Part shown: positions 41,859 to 49,989 of the stretch, in pieces
How the letters are laid out: every line of letters starts with the position of its first letter
Position numbering within the stretch: the stretch's first letter is position 1
Assembly (NCBI RefSeq): GCF_025567525.1
Contig: NZ_JAOQJY010000015.1
Coordinates: 39,241 to 103,240, forward strand
DNA length: 64,000 nucleotides
DNA from: Gallintestinimicrobium propionicum
GTDB lineage: Bacteria > Bacillota > Clostridia > Lachnospirales > Lachnospiraceae
Direction of reading: 5' to 3'
The notes under the pieces: generated by a model
Databases searched by the model: none
What the model was told of the DNA's origin: nothing
Seen by the model: the letters and a program-made list of their open reading frames with translations, nothing else
Position numbers and translations under genes: made by a program

Positions 41859-42032
41859 TTAGAAGATATAAAAACCTTCTTCACCAAAACCGTCATCAAG
41901 TTCATCATCATTTAAGAAATAGTCCATATCCAGAAGTGCATCCTCGCTCATAATGCGAATGTCCTGGGATGTCATACCTTCCGGCGGATTATCCATGTAT
42001 TTTTTACGCAGTGCCTCGATATCTGGTTTCAT
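41859..42032 (-). CDS. Small acidic protein of unknown function
   Basis: A 57-residue protein, MKPDIEALRKKYMDNPPEGM..., ending GFGEEGFYIF. It is not recognised. It is strongly acidic in its C-terminal half (DALLDMDYFLNDDELDDGFG) with no membrane segment or Cys. The ATG at 42032 lies nine bases after AAAGGAGG; an ATG at 42041 touches that site and is unlikely. It has its own terminator, which supports a real gene. It stands between rplA and the IS91-type element, where rplJ would often be. Confidence 0.65.
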   Translation of the reverse strand: MKPDIEALRKKYMDNPPEGMTSQDIRIMSEDALLDMDYFLNDDELDDGFGEEGFYIF

Positions 42033-42079
42033 GGTGTTCATCCTCCTTTTAGAGGATTATAACATAAGAATCGAGAAAA

Positions 42080-43231
42080 TCATGCAGAAGAACGCTTTCC
42101 ACGAGATTTGGACATTACTTTCTCGTACATTTCTTCGAGGGAAACGCGCTGGTGGTTGAAGTATAGTTCTAAGAATTCCATCCTATGCTGGCAGTCAGGG
42201 CATACCAAGGGATCATACCCAAAAGAAGACAAAATAGCAGTTCGCCACTGATTAAAGCTGTGGTAGATATGATGTTTGCTTTTGGAAATGGCACGATAGA
42301 GTTTGGAATCAATTTCTCGGTGACGTGCATAAATCCCACCATACCGAATCATTTTAAAATGTTTTTCAGGAATGTGGCGAATGAGACGCTGGATGAATTC
42401 CATAGCAGGAATCGTTTCTTCTATGTATTGTTCATCCTCATGCCGGTTGTAATGGAAAGTGACCATTTCACCATCGTATTTATCAATTCGGGATGTGGCA
42501 ATGACAGGGCGACCAAGATAACGCCCAATGTATTTTACAACAATTCTGGGATCGCAGAGGTTGGGTTTGGCATAAACATAAAAACCTTGTTGGTGTTCAC
42601 GATAACATTTCGCCTTCACTTTTTTGAAAGAAGAACCGATTTTGGATTCCATTTCATTGAGCAGAGCCGTGCGAAAAGCATTGCGTAAAAAAGTGTAATC
42701 AAAGTGTTTGACATTACGCCAAACACCATCATCGCTGTAACCACCTTCAGATATGAGGCAGTGGATATGTGGATTCCATTTCAGATCTCTGCCAAAAGTA
42801 TGTAAAACCATAATAAAACCGGGTGTGAAGTTTTTGGATTTATTCATTTTGTAAAACATACGGGTGATAACGCTGTTTGCAGAGTGAAACAGACAATCGA
42901 GTAGAGAACGATCCTTGAGAAAGAATTCACGAAGACTTTTATCGATTGTGAAAACACAATGGCGATGTGTGACATTAACCAGTTTAAAGGACATACTGGT
43001 AGTGCGTTCCATGGCATATTTGTTGCCGCAGGTAGGGCAGAAACGGCTATGACAGCGGAAAGGAACAAATTTAAGATTTCCGCAGTGAGGACAGCCGTAC
43101 ATGGCACCACCGAAAGATGGATCACCGCAATGAATCATCTTATCGATATTTTCCATCTCAGTTTTTCTGGGATGAAGAGTATATTCAATTTCTTCATAAT
43201 AGTCAGTAAAAATCTGTTGTAAAACATTCAT
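42080..43231 (-). CDS. IS91-family transposase (HUH/Y2 type)
   Basis: A transposase of about 383 residues. The N-terminal zinc-binding part is CPHCGN...CHSRFCPTCGNKYA. The HUH metal motif is WNPHIHCLIS, and the paired tyrosines are in VVKYIGRYLGR (YxxxY), as expected for rolling-circle nucleases of this family. A last CxxC motif, VCPDCQHRMEF, is near the C-terminus. The ATG at 43231 (MNVLQQIFTDYYEEI) is the likely start; longer frames reach 43279. The gene looks intact, so the element may be active. Confidence 0.88.
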   Translation of the reverse strand: MNVLQQIFTDYYEEIEYTLHPRKTEMENIDKMIHCGDPSFGGAMYGCPHCGNLKFVPFRCHSRFCPTCGNKYAMERTTSMSFKLVNVTHRHCVFTIDKSLREFFLKDRSLLDCLFHSANSVITRMFYKMNKSKNFTPGFIMVLHTFGRDLKWNPHIHCLISEGGYSDDGVWRNVKHFDYTFLRNAFRTALLNEMESKIGSSFKKVKAKCYREHQQGFYVYAKPNLCDPRIVVKYIGRYLGRPVIATSRIDKYDGEMVTFHYNRHEDEQYIEETIPAMEFIQRLIRHIPEKHFKMIRYGGIYARHREIDSKLYRAISKSKHHIYHSFNQWRTAILSSFGYDPLVCPDCQHRMEFLELYFNHQRVSLEEMYEKVMSKSRGKRSSA

Positions 43232-43271
43232 AAGACTATTATGCATGAAATAGTAACAAAAAGAAATCCCA

Positions 43272-43289
43272 CCCCTCAAGATTGAGGGG
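43272..43289. other. Hairpin at the IS91-type element edge
   Basis: cccctcaa and ttgagggg pair perfectly over 8 bp with a two-base centre. Its location 41 bases outside the transposase start fits a terminal recognition hairpin of a rolling-circle element, though it could be a simple stem. Confidence 0.5.
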
Positions 43290-43300
43290 CAGGGGAGTTG

Positions 43301-43320
43301 AATAGGCGAAGCCTATTTTT
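43301..43320 (+). terminator. Small hairpin with T-tract
   Basis: aataggc-gaa-gcctatt followed by T residues. It faces rightward, 22 bases before the zinc-finger gene. No rightward gene between rplA and here needs it, so it may be a remnant of a gene lost when the IS element arrived, or an attenuator for the next operon. Confidence 0.5.
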
Positions 43321-43341
43321 TATGAAAGGAGACTCTGTGAT

Positions 43342-43671
43342 ATGACAGATCTGGACTGCAAACAGACCGAAAAGCTGATTCCTCAGTTTTTGAAGGACGA
43401 ACTGGATAACCGCACGGAAAAGAAATTTTTAAATCATGTGGATGGATGCAGTTCCTGCCTTGAGGAGCTGAGCATACAGTTTCTGGTGACAACCGGGATG
43501 CAGCGCCTGGAAAACGGCGATACGTTCGATTTAAACAGAGAGCTGCGCATGCGGATTGACACCGAGAAGCGACATCTGCATATCCTGAGTTCCTTACAGC
43601 ATGGGCTGTATGCGACAGAAGCGATGGCGATTCTGGCGGCGACTATGATTTTGACGATGGTGGTATTATAA
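43342..43671 (+). CDS. Small zf-HC2 zinc-finger membrane protein
   Basis: A 109-residue protein with an N-terminal putative anti-sigma zinc finger: EKLIPQFLKDELDNRTEKKF then HVDGCSSCLEELS, giving the His-x3-Cys-x2-Cys pattern. One hydrophobic C-terminal helix, AMAILAATMILTMVVL, would anchor it. zf-HC2 proteins often restrain an ECF sigma factor, but no sigma gene is adjacent. Its stop codon directly abuts the polA start, so the two are probably co-transcribed. Function unknown. Confidence 0.75.
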   Translation: MTDLDCKQTEKLIPQFLKDELDNRTEKKFLNHVDGCSSCLEELSIQFLVTTGMQRLENGDTFDLNRELRMRIDTEKRHLHILSSLQHGLYATEAMAILAATMILTMVVL

Positions 43672-46359
43672 ATGAGTGAAAAACTGGTTTTAATTGACGG
43701 ACACAGCATTTTGAACCGCGCCTTCTATGGCGTGCCGGATTTATCCAATTCCGAGGGGCTTCACACGAATGCGATCTATGGCTTTTTAAATATTTTATTC
43801 AAGCTTCTGGAGGAAGAAAAGCCGGAATATCTGACGGTCGCGTTCGACGTGAAAGCGCCGACATTCCGGCACGAGATGTACCCGGAATATAAAGGGACGA
43901 GAAAGCCGATGCCGCAGGAGCTGCACGAGCAGGTTCCTGTGATGAAGCAGGTGCTGCATGCCATGGGAATCCGGACGATGGAGCAGCCAGGACTGGAAGC
44001 GGACGACATTTTGGGGACGCTTGCAAAGCGCGCGGAAAAAGAGGGGATGGATGTATCCCTGGTTTCCGGGGACAGGGATCTTTTACAGATCGCGAGTGAC
44101 AAAATTAAAATCAGAATTCCGAAGACCAAGGGCGCGCGGACAGAGGTCGAGGATTATTATGCAGCAGACGTCGAAGCAAAGTACGGCGTGACGCCTGCTG
44201 GCTTTATCGAATTAAAGGCGCTGATGGGCGATACGGCGGACAATATCCCCGGCGTGCCCAAGGTCGGTGAAAAGACGGCTTCCGAGCTGTTAAAGCAGTT
44301 TCAAACGCTGGACAATTTGTATGCGCATGTCGAAGAGGTGACGAAAAAAGCGGTGCGAGAATCGCTGATCGCCAATAAAGATCTGGCATATCTGAGTCTC
44401 GATCTTGCGACGATCCGCATCGACAGTCCTGTGGTGCTTGACTGGAATGAAGCGCGGCTGGGAGAGCTGTATACAGAGGATGCGTATCAGCTGTTCCGGA
44501 AGTTGGAATTTAAAAATCTGCTTGGACGATTCGAGCAGAAAGAGACGAAGCAGGATAGCTTGACGGCAAAAATTCATGTGACGAGCGATTTGGCAGAGGC
44601 ACAGGAGATTTTCGAGGCGGTCAAAAAAGCGGGACACTGTGGCTTTGCAGTGTTATCCGATCAGAAAAAGTGCAGAAAAATAGAAGAAACCGAGTTTTGC
44701 GGACTGGCGCTGTGCTGGGGCGAAGAAAAGATCGCAGTGCTTCCGGCGGAGGGCTTTTTGACCGCGCAATGGCTTTGCAGTCAGCTTTCCGATCTGTATC
44801 TGGCGGGCATAGACCTTTCTACGTTTGAAATCAAAAAAGCGTATCCGGCGCTTTTGTCCAATGGAGAAAAAGACCAGGACAGCTGCGGTACAAAGACGCT
44901 GTTCGATGTTTTGATTGCCGCGTATCTGTTAAATCCGCTCAAAAACGATTATGAGCCGGAGGACATTGCAAAGGAGCAGCTCGATCGCATGATCCGCACG
45001 AGAAAGCAGCTGTTTGAAAAGCTTTCTTTAAAGGAAGCATATGCGCAGAGACCGGAAGAATTTTATGAATATGCCGGAACACTGGCGTATGTATGCTATG
45101 CGGCTGTGCCGGTGCTTTCCCAAAAACTGGAAGAAGCCGGGATGCAGAAGCTGTTTGACGAAATTGAGATGCCGGTATCCCGTGTGCTTTATGAGATGGA
45201 AAAAGAGGGCGTGCTGGTACGCAGACAGGAGCTGCAGGCATACGGTGATGCGCTGGTGGACCGGATTAACGAGCTGGAAACAAAAATCCACGAAGCGGCA
45301 GGATGTGAATTTAATATCAATTCGCCGAAGCAGCTGGGAGAGATTTTGTTTGAAAAGATGGGCTTAAAGGGCGGAAAGAAAACCAAAACCGGATATTCGA
45401 CCGCTGCAGACATTTTGGAAAAGCTCGCAGCAGACAATCCGATTGTTGCGGATATCCTGGAATATCGGGGGCTGACGAAATTAAAATCGACCTATGCGGA
45501 CGGTCTGGCGGATTATATCGAGGAGGACGGCAGAATCCATACGTCCTTCAATCAGACGATCACGGCGACCGGACGGATTTCTTCAACGGAACCGAATCTG
45601 CAGAACATTCCGATGCGTACAGAGCTGGGACGGCTGATCCGCAAGGTATTTGTGCCAAAGGACAACTACTTGTTTACGGACGCGGACTATTCCCAGATCG
45701 AGCTTCGTGTGCTCGCGCATATTTCCGGGGACGAGCAGCTGATCGAGGCGTACAAAAGTGACGCGGATATCCATCGGATTACGGCATCCAAGGTGTTCCA
45801 TACGCCGTTTGAGGAAGTCACGGACTTACAGCGGCGCAATGCAAAGGCGGTCAATTTCGGTATCGTTTACGGCATCAGCTCCTTTGGTTTGAGTCAGGAT
45901 CTGAGCATCACGCGGAAAGAGGCAGCAACCTATATCGAGCAGTATTTTGCAACCTATCCGCAGGTCAAGACATTTCTGGACAAACAGGTGGAGGATGCGA
46001 AGCAAAACGGTTATGTGACGACGCTCTACGGGCGCAGACGTCCGATTCCGGAGCTGAAATCCAGCAATTTTATGCAGCGTTCCTTTGGCGAGCGCGTGGC
46101 GATGAATTCTCCGATTCAGGGTACGGCGGCAGATATCATGAAGCTTGCGATGATCCATGTCTGGGAAGAGCTGCATCGCAGGAAATTGAATTCCAGGCTC
46201 AGTCTGCAGATTCACGACGAGCTGCTGATCGAGACCGATCGTGCGGAAGCTACAGAGGTGGCAGAGCTTTTAAAGGATAAGATGAAGCATGCGGCAGAGC
46301 TTTCCGTTTCGCTGGAGGTGGATCTGCATACCGGCGAAAACTGGTATGACGCGAAATAG
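43672..46359 (+). CDS. polA: DNA polymerase I
   Basis: An 895-residue family A polymerase for repair and Okazaki fragment processing. Residues 1-290 form the 5' nuclease (SEKLVLIDGHSILNRAFYG, EADDILGTLAKRAE, LVSGDRDLLQI). The middle domain (about 300-480) lacks the acidic residues of 3'-5' proofreading, as in many Firmicutes. The C-terminal polymerase has motif A DADYSQIELRVLAHISGD, motif B RRNAKAVNFGIVYGI and motif C QIHDELLIE. It starts directly after the zinc-finger gene. Its TAG stop is followed at once by a family A repeat. Confidence 0.95.
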   Translation: MSEKLVLIDGHSILNRAFYGVPDLSNSEGLHTNAIYGFLNILFKLLEEEKPEYLTVAFDVKAPTFRHEMYPEYKGTRKPMPQELHEQVPVMKQVLHAMGIRTMEQPGLEADDILGTLAKRAEKEGMDVSLVSGDRDLLQIASDKIKIRIPKTKGARTEVEDYYAADVEAKYGVTPAGFIELKALMGDTADNIPGVPKVGEKTASELLKQFQTLDNLYAHVEEVTKKAVRESLIANKDLAYLSLDLATIRIDSPVVLDWNEARLGELYTEDAYQLFRKLEFKNLLGRFEQKETKQDSLTAKIHVTSDLAEAQEIFEAVKKAGHCGFAVLSDQKKCRKIEETEFCGLALCWGEEKIAVLPAEGFLTAQWLCSQLSDLYLAGIDLSTFEIKKAYPALLSNGEKDQDSCGTKTLFDVLIAAYLLNPLKNDYEPEDIAKEQLDRMIRTRKQLFEKLSLKEAYAQRPEEFYEYAGTLAYVCYAAVPVLSQKLEEAGMQKLFDEIEMPVSRVLYEMEKEGVLVRRQELQAYGDALVDRINELETKIHEAAGCEFNINSPKQLGEILFEKMGLKGGKKTKTGYSTAADILEKLAADNPIVADILEYRGLTKLKSTYADGLADYIEEDGRIHTSFNQTITATGRISSTEPNLQNIPMRTELGRLIRKVFVPKDNYLFTDADYSQIELRVLAHISGDEQLIEAYKSDADIHRITASKVFHTPFEEVTDLQRRNAKAVNFGIVYGISSFGLSQDLSITRKEAATYIEQYFATYPQVKTFLDKQVEDAKQNGYVTTLYGRRRPIPELKSSNFMQRSFGERVAMNSPIQGTAADIMKLAMIHVWEELHRRKLNSRLSLQIHDELLIETDRAEATEVAELLKDKMKHAAELSVSLEVDLHTGENWYDAK

Positions 46360-46399
46360 TAGAATGCACGCTCTGCGAGCATTCTATTGTCATGAATAA
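46356..46399 (+). repeat. Family A hairpin repeat, copy 5
   Basis: tagaatgc (46360-46367) and gcattcta (46379-46386) around acgctctgcga, followed by ttgtcatgaataaa. It lies between the polA stop and coaE. The outermost bases of the left arm (agtag) have diverged. Confidence 0.82.
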
Positions 46400-46412
46400 A
46401 AGGAACGAAATG

Positions 46413-47018
46413 ATGAAAACAATAGGAATTACCGGCGGGGTTGGTGCCGGAAAATCGAAGATTTTAGCATATATTCAGACACACTGCAACTGCCGGATTT
46501 TGCTGGCGGATGAAGCAGCGCATAAGGTTCGTGAGCCGGGAAATCCCTGCTACAACGCCCTCGTCCGGCTTCTGGGAACAGACACGTTGGAAGAGGACGG
46601 TCAGATCAACCGGCAGAAAATGGCGGCGAAAATTTTTGCAGACCATAAGTTGCTGGAAGCGATCAATGCGGTCATCCATCCGGCGGTTAAAGCCTATATT
46701 TTGCAGGAGATCGAAGCCGAACGCGAAGCTGGAAAAATCGACGCCTTTTTTGTGGAAGCGGCGCTCCTGATTGAGGAAGGCTATGGCGAGCTGCTGGATG
46801 AGCTATGGTACATTTTTGCACAAAAAGAAGTACGCAGGAAGCGGCTGATACAGGATCGTGGATATTCCGAAGAAAAGGTAGAACAGATTTTTGCGAGTCA
46901 GCTTTCGGAAGAAGAATTTCGATGTCACTGTAAAGTGGTGATTGACAATAGTGCCGACCTGGGGGATACTTACAGACAGATAGACGAAAGATTAAAGGAA
47001 GCAGGGCTGAGCAGATGA
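46413..47018 (+). CDS. coaE: Dephospho-CoA kinase
   Basis: CoaE carries out the last step of coenzyme A synthesis. The 201-residue P-loop kinase has MKTIGITGGVGAGKSKILAY, ILLADEAAHKVREPG, VIHPAVKAYI and AALLIEEGY. The ATG at 46413 is eight bases after AGGA; ATGs at 46410 and 46392 are also in frame, but the latter lies inside a family A repeat. It overlaps the next gene by four bases (ATGA). Confidence 0.92.
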   Translation: MKTIGITGGVGAGKSKILAYIQTHCNCRILLADEAAHKVREPGNPCYNALVRLLGTDTLEEDGQINRQKMAAKIFADHKLLEAINAVIHPAVKAYILQEIEAEREAGKIDAFFVEAALLIEEGYGELLDELWYIFAQKEVRRKRLIQDRGYSEEKVEQIFASQLSEEEFRCHCKVVIDNSADLGDTYRQIDERLKEAGLSR

Positions 47019-47812
47019 GATTATGCAGTATTGCCAGCGGAAGCAGCGGAAACTGTATTTATGCGGGAACGGATACGACCCATGTGCTGGTGGATGCAGG
47101 CATCAGCGGCAAGCGCGTGGAAAACGGCTTGAACGATATTGGTTTGACAGGACGGGATATTGATGCGATTTTGATCACTCATGAACATATTGACCATATC
47201 GCCGGACTTGGTGTTTTAAGCAGACGGTATGGAATTCCGATTTATACGACGGAAAAGACTGCGGACGCGATTCAGGAAACGAAGAGTGTGGGAAAGATCC
47301 CGGAAGAGCTTTTTCATCCCGTCTGTGCAGAGGAAGCGTTTACAATTAAGGATCTGACGGTAAATCCGATGCGTATTTCTCACGATGCCGCAGATCCGGT
47401 GGGCTATCGTTTTTCTTATGGCAGCAGCCATGCTGCTGTGTGTACAGACCTTGGTACTTATAATGACTACACCGTGGAATGCTTAAAGGGGATGGATGTC
47501 CTTTTACTGGAGGCAAATCACGATGTAAATATGCTGCAGGTGGGGAGCTATCCCTATTATCTCAAGCAGCGGATACTCGGAAACCGCGGGCATCTTTCGA
47601 ATGAAAATTCGGGCAGACTGTTAAGCAGGGTGCTGCATGATAACCTGAAAAAAGTGATCCTGGGACATCTGAGTCAGGAAAACAACCTGCCGGAGCTTGC
47701 ATATGAGACCGTGCGGATGGAAATTGACCTGGCGGATAATCCGTATCATGGGGGTGATTTCCCGATTCAGGTGGCGAAGCGCAATGAGGTTTCGGAGATG
47801 ATCTGTTTTTAA
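47015..47812 (+). CDS. WalJ/YycJ-like metallo-beta-lactamase-fold hydrolase
   Basis: A 265-residue cytoplasmic hydrolase beginning MRLCSIASGSSGNCIYAGTD. The metal-binding motif is ILITHEHIDHIAGLG (HxHxDH), with further ligands in RISHDAADPVG and LLEANHDVNML. This is the YycJ/WalJ family, thought to be a 5'-3' exonuclease-like DNA enzyme, though the substrate here is unknown. In many Firmicutes it lies in the walRK operon; here it is linked to coaE instead. Confidence 0.87.
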   Translation: MRLCSIASGSSGNCIYAGTDTTHVLVDAGISGKRVENGLNDIGLTGRDIDAILITHEHIDHIAGLGVLSRRYGIPIYTTEKTADAIQETKSVGKIPEELFHPVCAEEAFTIKDLTVNPMRISHDAADPVGYRFSYGSSHAAVCTDLGTYNDYTVECLKGMDVLLLEANHDVNMLQVGSYPYYLKQRILGNRGHLSNENSGRLLSRVLHDNLKKVILGHLSQENNLPELAYETVRMEIDLADNPYHGGDFPIQVAKRNEVSEMICF

Positions 47813-47840
47813 AAAAATGAGGAACTGTGAGAGGAGAAAG

Positions 47841-47931
47841 ATTGAAAAATAAAATTTTTCAATCGCGGGATTTGTGTCTGCGCGCACTTGACACAAACTT
47901 GACATGCGCAAAAAGCGTGCGCGGAAAAGAG
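47841..47931 (+). repeat. Family C leader element, copy 2 (long form)
   Basis: A first hairpin ttgaaaaa-taaaa-tttttcaa, then ttgtgtc/gacacaa around tgcgcgcactt, then tgcgcaaaaagcgtgcgc. The same order with few changes is found at 59437-59527, and the last two-thirds at 31222. It ends ten bases before the ACT gene start. Confidence 0.8.
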
Positions 47932-47940
47932 GAGAAAAGC

Positions 47941-48213
47941 ATGAAGAAAAGCATTATCACTGTAGTAGGGAAGGACACTGTCGGAATTATTGCAAGAGTA
48001 TGTGCATATCTGGCAGATAACAACATCAACATTCTGGATATTTCCCAGACAATTGTGCAGGGATATTTTAATATGATGATGATCGTGGATATGAATAATG
48101 TATCCAAGGAGTTCGGAACCATTGCGCAGGAGCTGGATGCGCTCGGAGAGAATATTGGCGTTATTATCAAATGCCAGCGGGAAGAAATTTTTGACCAGAT
48201 GCACAGAATCTGA
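47941..48213 (+). CDS. ACT domain protein (UPF0237)
   Basis: A 90-residue protein consisting of a single ACT domain: KSIITVVGKDTVGIIARVCA, NNINILDISQTIVQ and FNMMMIVDMNNVS. Such proteins bind small ligands, usually amino acids. The ATG at 47941 has GAGGAG upstream. It is followed by the UPF0210 gene, a pairing known in streptococci (UPF0237-UPF0210), so the ACT protein is probably a regulatory partner of the larger protein. A family B element lies between the two. Confidence 0.88.
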   Translation: MKKSIITVVGKDTVGIIARVCAYLADNNINILDISQTIVQGYFNMMMIVDMNNVSKEFGTIAQELDALGENIGVIIKCQREEIFDQMHRI

Positions 48214-48218
48214 GACAC

Positions 48219-48378
48219 CAGTTTACTCGTGGCTTCCTGTGAGCTGATTTCATACTTGCATGAAAATCTGCTTGCAGGAAGGTACGAAGGAAGCGCCAAT
48301 CCATGAGCAAAAGTAGCGGTGGCGTAGCCAGCGCGGAGAGCATCGAAGATGCGAGTTTGCGAATGGCGCGGTAAACGG
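48219..48378 (-). repeat. Family B MITE-like element, copy 5 (reversed)
   Basis: About 160 bases running from cagtttactcg (48219-48229) to cgcggtaaacgg. In reverse it reads like the 38617 units: gtttaccgcgccattcgcaaa, then gcatcttcgatgc. The stem arms have drifted (cttcctgtgagctgattt with aaaatctgcttgcaggaag). It was placed between two genes normally coupled in one operon. Confidence 0.8.
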
Positions 48379-48419
48379 CTCAATCACGACAAATACATCT
48401 GCGAAATGGAGAAAATAGC

Positions 48420-49784
48420 ATGATCAATATCTATGAAGTAACCGAAACCAATAACATGGTGGAGAAAGAAAATCTGGACGTACGCACCATTACGATGGGA
48501 ATCAGCCTTTTGGACTGCATCGATTCGGATTTAAACGCATGTCTGGATAAAATTTATAAAAAGATTACCGAATCCGCAAAGGATCTGGTAAAGACCGGCG
48601 AAGAGATTGCACAGGAATTCGGCGTGCCGATTGTAAACAAGCGTATTTCCGTGACTCCAATTGCGCTGGTCGGCGGTGCCGCATGTAAGACGCCGGAGGA
48701 TTTTGCAAAGATCGCAGAAGTGATGGATAAAGCTGCCCACGAGGTAGGCGTAAACTTTATCGGCGGTTATTCTGCGTTGGTGAATAAAGGCATGACCCAT
48801 GCGGATGAGCTTTTAATCCGTTCGATTCCGATGGCACTGTCCAGAACTGAAAATGTCTGCAGCTCTGTCAACGTCGGTTCCACCCGCTGCGGTATCAACA
48901 TGGATGCTGTCCGACTGCTGGGCGAAATCATCAAAGAGACGGCGGAGTACACAAAGGAGCAGGATTCCTTAGGCTGTGCAAAGCTGGTGGTATTCTGCAA
49001 TGCGCCGGACGATAACCCGTTCATGGCGGGCGCGTTCCACGGCGTGACAGAGGCTGACCGTATCATCAATGTCGGCGTCAGCGGTCCCGGTGTTGTAAAG
49101 ACTGCACTGGAATCCGTGCGCGGCGAGAGCTTTGAGGTGCTCTGCGAGACGATCAAAAAGACCGCATTCAAGGTTACGAGAGTCGGTCAGCTGGTGGCAA
49201 AAGAGGCTTCGAAGCGGTTAAAGGTTCCCTTCGGTATTGTCGATCTTTCGCTGGCTCCGACGCCTGCAATCGGCGACTCTGTTGCAGATATTTTATGTGA
49301 AATCGGTCTGGAGCATGCCGGCGCACCTGGAACGACGGCAGCCCTTGCCCTGTTAAATGATCAGGTGAAAAAAGGCGGCGTTATGGCATCTTCCTATGTT
49401 GGCGGCTTGAGCGGGGCATTCATTCCGGTCAGTGAAGACCAGGGTATGATCGATGCGGTGACAGCAGGTGCGCTGACACTGGAAAAGCTCGAGGCGATGA
49501 CCTGTGTCTGCTCTGTAGGCCTTGACATGATCGCGATTCCCGGAGACACAAAGGCAACTACGATTTCCGGCATCATTGCGGATGAAATGGCGATCGGTAT
49601 GATCAATAACAAGACAACCGCTGTTCGCCTGATCCCCGTTATCGGTAAGGGTGTTGGCGAAACCGTTGAGTTTGGCGGACTGCTGGGCTATGCGCCGATT
49701 ATGCCGGTCAACCAGTTCAGCTGTGACGCATTTGTAAACCGCGGCGGACGGATTCCTGCGCCGATCCATAGCTTCAAGAACTAA
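48420..49784 (+). CDS. UPF0210/DUF711 family protein (PFL-like)
   Basis: A 454-residue cytoplasmic protein of the UPF0210 family, which structural databases place near the pyruvate-formate-lyase-like fold. Landmarks are VRTITMGISLLDCIDSDLN, RISVTPIALVGGA, CSSVNVGSTRCGINMDAV, NVGVSGPGVVKTALESVRG and the C-terminal FVNRGGRIPAPIHSFKN. No glycyl-radical motif is visible, so it is unlikely to be a radical enzyme. Biochemical function is unknown; the partner is the ACT protein upstream. Confidence 0.9.
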   Translation: MINIYEVTETNNMVEKENLDVRTITMGISLLDCIDSDLNACLDKIYKKITESAKDLVKTGEEIAQEFGVPIVNKRISVTPIALVGGAACKTPEDFAKIAEVMDKAAHEVGVNFIGGYSALVNKGMTHADELLIRSIPMALSRTENVCSSVNVGSTRCGINMDAVRLLGEIIKETAEYTKEQDSLGCAKLVVFCNAPDDNPFMAGAFHGVTEADRIINVGVSGPGVVKTALESVRGESFEVLCETIKKTAFKVTRVGQLVAKEASKRLKVPFGIVDLSLAPTPAIGDSVADILCEIGLEHAGAPGTTAALALLNDQVKKGGVMASSYVGGLSGAFIPVSEDQGMIDAVTAGALTLEKLEAMTCVCSVGLDMIAIPGDTKATTISGIIADEMAIGMINNKTTAVRLIPVIGKGVGETVEFGGLLGYAPIMPVNQFSCDAFVNRGGRIPAPIHSFKN

Positions 49785-49828
49785 GCGGTATCGTAGCAGG
49801 AGCAGGACGAATTCTGAAAAAATATAAA

Positions 49829-49869
49829 CAATAGAATGCACGCTCTGCGAGCATTCTATTGTCATGAAT
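49829..49869 (+). repeat. Family A hairpin repeat, copy 6
   Basis: Arms caatagaatgc (49829-49839) and gcattctattg (49851-49861) around acgctctgcga, followed by tcatgaat. It is identical in the core to the copy at 12060. It sits after UPF0210 and immediately before the terminator at 49871. Confidence 0.85.
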
Positions 49870-49870
49870 G

Positions 49871-49925
49871 AAAAAGACCGTCGGTTTTGCAGAGCCTTGG
49901 GAAGGCGCGAACCGACGGTCTTTTG
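49871..49925. terminator. Two-way terminator
   Basis: aaaaagaccgtcggtt and aaccgacggtctttt form a perfect stem of about 15 bp around a 23-base loop, with A and T tracts at the ends. It lies between the rightward UPF0210 gene and the leftward symporter gene. Confidence 0.9.
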
Positions 49926-49989
49926 GATTTTTTGGAAAGAATTTTGTTTCACAGTTTTTCGCCTGTGGCAGGGAGGGAAAGCAATAGCT

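Larger units (their letters stand above)
42080..43290 (-). mobile_element. IS91-type insertion element (approximate ends)
   Basis: The element contains one transposase gene and a hairpin ccccTCAA-ga-TTGAgggg (43272-43289) just outside its 5' end. IS91-type elements move by rolling-circle copying and have no inverted terminal repeats, so exact ends cannot be fixed here. Composition is more AT-rich than the flanking genes. It lies between rplA and polA. Confidence 0.7.
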
